Source of the DNA: Chloroflexota bacterium
GTDB lineage: Bacteria; Chloroflexota; Dehalococcoidia; Lucifugimonadales; UBA3495
DNA: 8,666 bases
NCBI GenBank assembly: GCA_022561675.1
Contig: JADFQT010000100.1
Span: 1 to 8,666 of the forward strand
Reading direction: 5' to 3'
Position numbers and translations under genes: made by a program. Each line of letters begins with the position of its first letter. Position 1 is the first letter of the stretch. The notes under the pieces were generated by a model, which saw nothing but the letters and a program-made list of their open reading frames with translations, did not search any database and was not told the DNA's origin. Positions 5,794-8,666 of this stretch are shown one piece after another.

Positions 5794-6090
5794 ATGCACA
5801 CATTTCCCTTGAGGAAGTGCATTTTGGAGCGGCACTTCGCCAGGCAAAAAAACGGGGTAGCCATCTTAGCGGATGGGTTGACCCAGCGAGAGGTGGAGGT
5901 GCTGCGCCTCATCGCCGCCGGCAAGACCGACCGGGAAATTGCCGAGGAGTTGTTCATCGGTGTTACCACAGTTAACACTCACGTACGAAATGTGCTAAAC
6001 AAGACCAGGACTAGCAATCGCGCTGAGGCAACAGCTTACGCGGGTCAACAACAGCTGGACTGTCTCCTTGCAGCAGGGAGCGACCGTTGA
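5794..6090 (+). CDS. Small LuxR/GerE-type helix-turn-helix protein
   Basis: About 98 residues, consisting almost only of a LuxR-type DNA-binding domain (roughly residues 28-87 from this ATG): G-L-T-Q-R-E-V-E-V-L-R-L-I-A-A-G-K-T-D-R-E-I-A-E-E-L, then T-V-N-T-H-V-R-N-V-L-N-K. This is the four-helix GerE fold with its recognition helix. No receiver, ligand-binding or ATPase domain precedes it, and an in-frame TAG at 5779-5781 blocks extension. The closest style I recall is the C-terminal end of much larger regulators, so this may be a genuine orphan DNA-binding protein or the stump of a truncated one. The start is unsure: TTG 5791 and ATG 5794 lack a ribosome binding site, while TTG 5824 has GAGGAAG (5811-5817) six bases before it and keeps the whole domain. 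It is divergent from the VOC gene, a natural regulatory target. Confidence 0.75.
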   Translation: MHTFPLRKCILERHFARQKNGVAILADGLTQREVEVLRLIAAGKTDREIAEELFIGVTTVNTHVRNVLNKTRTSNRAEATAYAGQQQLDCLLAAGSDR

Positions 6091-6178
6091 GCTAGCAGCG
6101 TTTCAAGGCCAGAATGGCCCAATCAGGGAAAAGATATGGATGTGTGAAAACACTTAACCTTTGTCGCCGCTTTTTCAG

Positions 6179-6679
6179 CTAGGTCCGCACCACGGCATCC
6201 CTAGCTATTTCCTCATCCCATGGGCCAGACAAGCGCCCCTTCTCTGTCCCACCGATCATGTATTGGCCTTCATCGTGTCCCCATTCGCTGCTAGGCATCT
6301 CGTAGGAGATTTCAATCCCATTACCATCCAAGTCGCGAATGTATATGCCTATCGCGTGCCCGTGGTCTGATACGCGCTCGATTTTTATGTTCTTTTCTTT
6401 GATGCGGAAATATAGCTCCTTTAAGTCATCCAGGCTATCCATATACCAAGCCATGTGGTTGAGGCCCACTTGGCCCGACACCGGCCCTGAAGCGTTATCC
6501 CCCACTTCCACTAAGGCGATTTCGTGAGAGTTCCCCAGGTCGGAAGTCATGAAGGCAGCCCGCCCTGGGGTAAACCCGTAGGTGTGCAGACCCAAGAGAT
6601 CCTCATACCAATCACGGGCTCGTGCTGCATTCCGCACGAAGATATTGACATGGCCAAGCTTTCCCGGTTTGTAACCCAT
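6179..6679 (-). CDS. VOC protein, extradiol dioxygenase-like (CatE type)
   Basis: 166 residues of the vicinal oxygen chelate superfamily, closest in style to single-domain catechol 2,3-dioxygenase-like proteins that cleave aromatic rings next to the diol. All three expected metal ligands can be seen: H10 in K-L-G-H-V-N-I-F-V, H75 in L-N-H-M-A-W-Y-M, and E123 in D-L-D-G-N-G-I-E-I. H106 and H108 lie in D-H-G-H-A-I-G-I-Y, where extradiol enzymes carry an active-site His. Residues 131-166 form an acidic, glycine-rich tail outside the core fold. The ATG is fixed by AGGAGGG at 6685-6691. It converges on the LuxR-type gene, and the alpha/beta hydrolase lies beyond its start on the other strand. That pairing recalls ring-cleavage followed by hydrolysis, but they are not an operon. 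Dioxygenase activity is inferred; a glyoxalase-like or lyase role is possible. Confidence 0.88.
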   Translation of the reverse strand: MGYKPGKLGHVNIFVRNAARARDWYEDLLGLHTYGFTPGRAAFMTSDLGNSHEIALVEVGDNASGPVSGQVGLNHMAWYMDSLDDLKELYFRIKEKNIKIERVSDHGHAIGIYIRDLDGNGIEISYEMPSSEWGHDEGQYMIGGTEKGRLSGPWDEEIARDAVVRT

Positions 6680-6756
6680 GACTACCCTCCTGTTCCAGTT
6701 TCAATTGTTAAAGGCGAAGTTATAATACCAATTGTCTATCAAGGGAGGGAAGTGGG

Positions 6757-6900
6757 CGGCTGATTCATCGAGCGGTGACCGCGAGCGGCGCCCACAGCAT
6801 CAAATTCACCGAGGCCTGCCTGCGGGAGTACACTCTGAATCCTAAGTCGGTTTATCTAGCGGCGGCACATGATGCAGCCCAGCGAGTAGGGAACCGATAG
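6757..6900 (+). pseudogene. C-terminal remnant of a gene, questin oxidase-like (tentative)
   Basis: An open frame reads R-L-I-H-R-A-V-T-A-S-G-A-H-S-I-K-F-T-E-A-C-L, then R-E-Y, N-P-K-S-V-Y-L-A-A-A-H-D-A-A, and stops at TAG (6898-6900). It has the look of real protein: an H-x-I-K-F-T-E-A-C-L-R-E-Y helix and an alanine-rich final helix. I associate this ending with questin oxidase-like (DUF4243) enzymes, which open aromatic rings by a Baeyer-Villiger step, but only from memory. An in-frame TAA stands at 6709-6711, and no start codon with a ribosome binding site precedes the fragment. Only the last ~48 residues remain of a gene that would normally be several hundred long. It lies between the second VOC gene and the alpha/beta hydrolase. 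Confidence 0.4.
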
Positions 6901-6970
6901 ACTCCAGCGAGCTGGGGATGCAGCCCTTGATGGAGCGCGTGCCGTCCAGGCGGGAGATATTGAAGGCGTA

Positions 6971-7840
6971 GTGGTGTCAGTGGCTAGAATGGACCATCCA
7001 GAAAGCCGGTACGTAGAAGCGGCCGGAATTAATCACCACTACCTGGATTGGGGTAATCCAGAAGTACATCCGCTATTGATGCTGCATGGCACCAGTCATT
7101 GCGCCCAGGTATGGAACCGATTCGCTAGAACTCTGTCCGCTGATTTCCATGTGATGTGCTTCGATCATCGGGGGCATGGTGATTCCGATGCTCCGGGTTT
7201 TGCTTATACCTTCGACCAGCTGGGCCTAGACCTGGTGGAAATAATCCGACGACTGGGGCTGGATCGAGTTTACATCTTGGCCCATTCTTCTGGGGGATTT
7301 GCATCAATTATTGCTGACTCGTTGCAGCCTGGCTCCATCGGCCGAGCTGTCCTGGTAGAAACCCGAATGACACGCCGCACCCAAGGCTCTGTAGGTCAAG
7401 AAAGAGTAGACCGGACCAGAGAAAAGCGCTCAGTGTGGGAGAGTCGCGATAGCTTGTATCAGTCCTATCGTAGTCGGTCAGCTTTCGCGTCATGGGAAGA
7501 AGGAATTTTTAGGGATTTCATTGATGGGTGTGTCAAGGTGCTAGAAGATGGTCGAGTGGAATTGAAATGCTCTCCTGAGGTTGAGGCCGCCTACTATCAG
7601 AGTCGAGATAGCCTAAATCTGTTCAAGTACATGGATGGTCTCCAAGGACAATATTTGTTGCTCTTGGGCGACTATCCTGGTGGTCAGGCTCCTGGCTCGG
7701 AAGGAGTCCAGCAATTCCAAAAGTTGGCCGCCGGGACGCGGGTGAAGGCAATGGGCCAAGGTACCCACTTTCTGCCCATGGAATATCCAGACTTGGTGCT
7801 TGGCGAAGCCCGGGAGTTCTTCCTTCAGCACAAGGATTGA
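6971..7840 (+). CDS. Alpha/beta hydrolase
   Basis: 289 residues with the alpha/beta hydrolase fold. Seen: the oxyanion segment L-L-M-L-H39-G40-T; the strand-4 turn F-D-H-R-G-H-G-D-S-D; the nucleophile elbow A104-H-S106-S-G-G, with Ala where Gly is most common; a cap region of about residues 132-222 rich in charged residues (R-S-R-S-A-F, then D-G-R-V-E-L-K-C); a likely acid D234 in L-L-L-L-G-D-Y; and the catalytic H266 in G-Q-G-T-H-F-L-P-M-E. The family cleaves esters, lactones, C-C bonds of meta-cleavage products, or epoxides; which one cannot be told. Possible starts are GTG 6971, GTG 6974, GTG 6980 and ATG 6989. GAAGG at 6962-6966 best serves GTG 6971 or 6974, so the upstream GTG is used. 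A strong hairpin terminator follows, so it is probably transcribed alone. Confidence 0.9.
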   Translation: MVSVARMDHPESRYVEAAGINHHYLDWGNPEVHPLLMLHGTSHCAQVWNRFARTLSADFHVMCFDHRGHGDSDAPGFAYTFDQLGLDLVEIIRRLGLDRVYILAHSSGGFASIIADSLQPGSIGRAVLVETRMTRRTQGSVGQERVDRTREKRSVWESRDSLYQSYRSRSAFASWEEGIFRDFIDGCVKVLEDGRVELKCSPEVEAAYYQSRDSLNLFKYMDGLQGQYLLLLGDYPGGQAPGSEGVQQFQKLAAGTRVKAMGQGTHFLPMEYPDLVLGEAREFFLQHKD

Positions 7841-7863
7841 CCCGGTGGATTCACTTGTACTGT

Positions 7864-7889
7864 AGAGGCTCCGATTCGTCGGGGTCTCT
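7864..7889 (+). terminator. Intrinsic terminator of the alpha/beta hydrolase gene
   Basis: AGAGGCTCCGA (7864-7874) and TCGGGGTCTCT (7879-7889) form an 11-bp stem with two G-T pairs around a TTCG loop, followed by CTTTAGTCT. It begins 24 bases after the hydrolase stop codon. The U-tract is short but the stem is strong. Confidence 0.6.
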
Positions 7890-7901
7890 CTTTAGTCTGG
7901 G

Positions 7902-8119
7902 TGCCAGCAGCAAGAGCACGAAATGCACCTACACGCTGGCAGGGTCAGGCAGCAAATAGAGAATCCCATTGAGAACCTCTTGTAAAGCTACTTGCTCTGT
8001 CGGAGGTGCATGGCCGTGGTCTGAGGTGGGACCCAGAAATTCAGACAGATAGAAAGCGAGAGCCTGACTGTGGACATTATCAAGAGAGGACTGCCAATCT
8101 TCCGAAAAGGAGGTAACTC
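7902..8119. other. Leader region before the broken epimerase gene
   Basis: No gene is firmly supported. Inverted repeats are present: TGCCAGC (7902-7908) with GCTGGCA (7935-7941), and ATGCACCT (7923-7930) with AGGTGCAT (8004-8011). They could fold a structured leader ahead of the epimerase start, but they cross rather than nest cleanly. On the minus strand a 57-codon frame without a start codon (about 7943-8116) has protein-like composition; I could not assign it. Confidence 0.3.
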
Positions 8120-8293
8120 ATGAAAGTACTCGTCACAGGAGGCACGGGCTTCGTAGGCTCCCACACGGTGGCGGAAGTGGTCCGTGCCGGACACGACGTT
8201 AAACTCCTCGTAAGAGATCCGGTTGGCGAACCGCTCCCTACCTTTAGAACCGGCGGGCGCTTCACCGCCATTAAAAATGGTGTTACCGAATAA
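8120..8293 (+). pseudogene. NAD(P)-binding epimerase/dehydratase (extended SDR), 5' fragment
   Basis: An excellent ribosome binding site (AAGGAGGT at 8107-8114) precedes an ATG that opens with M-K-V-L-V-T-G-G-T-G-F-V-G-S-H-T. This is the T-G-x-x-G-x-x-G nucleotide-binding motif of extended short-chain dehydrogenases, which act as sugar-nucleotide epimerases, dehydratases or related reductases. It is followed by V-V-R-A-G-H-D-V-K-L-L-V-R-D-P, the end of the first beta-alpha-beta unit. After that Pro (about 8221) the family pattern ends. The frame runs 23 more unrelated codons to TAA (8291-8293), antisense to terminase DNA. A full member has about 300 residues; only about 34 native ones remain, with no YxxxK active site. 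The gene was cut by the joining of phage-derived DNA. Confidence 0.7.
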
Positions 8294-8666
8294 CCCAGCT
8301 CCCGCAGACGGTCCACTACTCCTGCTCACGTCCACCGACAACACCGTGGGCGCGGTGGTGTCCGCCGCGGCTTCCCGCCTTGACGCCGCAGTAGCCGTAG
8401 CTAGCGGTATAAGCGCATCCTCCAAACTCTCGGGGAACTCACCCAGCACCGCCGCTTGGTACAACGGAGAGTCTTCGCCCCAGTCTTCCTTCCTCTCCCC
8501 TACCCACTCTCTCGTCACCAGGCGAGGAATGGCTTCCCGGCCTTCGATCACGTTGGGAGTGTCTAGGGCGGAGATATTGACGGTGGCCCAGCGGCCCCGC
8601 TTTTCATGGAAGCAATCAAAGAACTCCCCCGATTGAGACAAGGGGTTGCCGGTCAACACCAGCTTC
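8219..8666 (-). pseudogene. Phage terminase large subunit, decayed fragment
   Basis: The minus-strand frame enters from beyond the window end (no start here) with K-L-V-L-T-G-N-P, the ATPase coupling segment of large terminases. It continues with S-G-E-F-F-D-C-F-H, I-S-A-L-D-T-P-N-V, L-V-T-R-E-W-V and S-P-L-Y-Q-A-A-V-L-G-E-F-P-E, all family hallmarks. The nuclease domain starts at V-L-S-V-D-V (first catalytic Asp), then breaks. About 60 residues are missing, and A-G-V-V-D-R-L-R-E-L-G-Y appears in another frame (from about 8325). After an A5 tract (8273-8277 on plus) the original frame resumes with N-G-G-E-A-P-A and R-F-A-N-R, ending at 8219. Large terminases pump DNA into phage heads. This copy has an internal deletion, two frame changes and a lost C-terminus, so it is not functional as it stands. 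Confidence 0.75.

Noticed and set aside
6142..6153. GTGT-GAAA-ACAC hairpin between the LuxR-type and second VOC genes as a terminator
   Set aside because: Only a 4-bp stem and no U-tract on either strand.
6698..6726. Perfect TATAAT on the plus strand at 6721-6726 as a promoter for the alpha/beta hydrolase
   Set aside because: No acceptable -35 at 16-18 bases and a leader of about 240 bases through a gene remnant. Its complement (TATTAT) could equally be an A/T-rich feature of the VOC gene's upstream region, which also lacks a -35.
6860..6967. Minus-strand frame with K-G-C-I-P-S-S-L-E, resembling the end of some LRR proteins
   Set aside because: The residues before it do not follow an LRR pattern and the opposite strand is open as well, so the likeness is probably chance.
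8223..8636. A 137-codon plus-strand frame at the window end
   Set aside because: Antisense to the terminase fragment, whose residues match the family far better; alanine/serine-rich composition typical of a shadow.

Overview
The window looks like a piece of an uncultured, moderately GC-rich bacterial chromosome. The families present (amidohydrolase-2, GMC oxidoreductase, small VOC proteins, a cap-bearing alpha/beta hydrolase, a LuxR C-terminal domain of the GKTDREIAEELFIG type, and a 23-residue LRR protein) recall Chloroflexota such as the SAR202/Dehalococcoidia relatives. That assignment rests on family style and memory only. No rRNA, intact tRNA, CRISPR array or complete mobile element was seen.

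Layout. (1) 1-372: gene debris. The 3' end of a LacI-like regulator on + runs straight into an antisense fragment of an unrelated hypothetical protein. (2) 373-927: no convincing gene, but a terminator-like hairpin, a T-arm-like half-tRNA motif and other small palindromes. (3) 928-3568, minus: a two-gene operon, amidohydrolase-2 followed by a GMC oxidoreductase, with good ribosome binding sites and an extended -10 promoter. (4) 4026-4976, plus: a stand-alone leucine-rich repeat protein. (5) 4977-5238: convergent gene ends with a nested inverted repeat. (6) 5239-6090: a VOC protein (-) and a LuxR-type DNA-binding protein (+) transcribed divergently, with a near-consensus sigma70 promoter and a direct repeat between them. 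(7) 6179-6679, minus: a second VOC protein with a full metal triad, then 6757-6900 on plus the C-terminal remnant of another gene. (8) 6971-7840, plus: an alpha/beta hydrolase followed by a good intrinsic terminator. (9) 8120-8666: the first ~34 codons of an NAD(P)-binding epimerase abut, tail to tail, a decayed phage terminase large-subunit gene on the minus strand.

How the genes fit together (inference). The intact genes are a loosely clustered set of catabolic enzymes: an FAD alcohol oxidase/dehydrogenase, a lactonase-type amidohydrolase, two VOC metalloenzymes and an alpha/beta hydrolase. This suits oxidation and ring or lactone opening of organic compounds. Only the amidohydrolase-GMC pair is clearly an operon. 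The two ends carry truncated and rearranged genes, so the catabolic block sits between scars of recombination and phage decay. I did not find a convincing wholly new system. The points most worth checking are the VOC/LuxR control region, the nested inverted repeat and the phage/epimerase junction.
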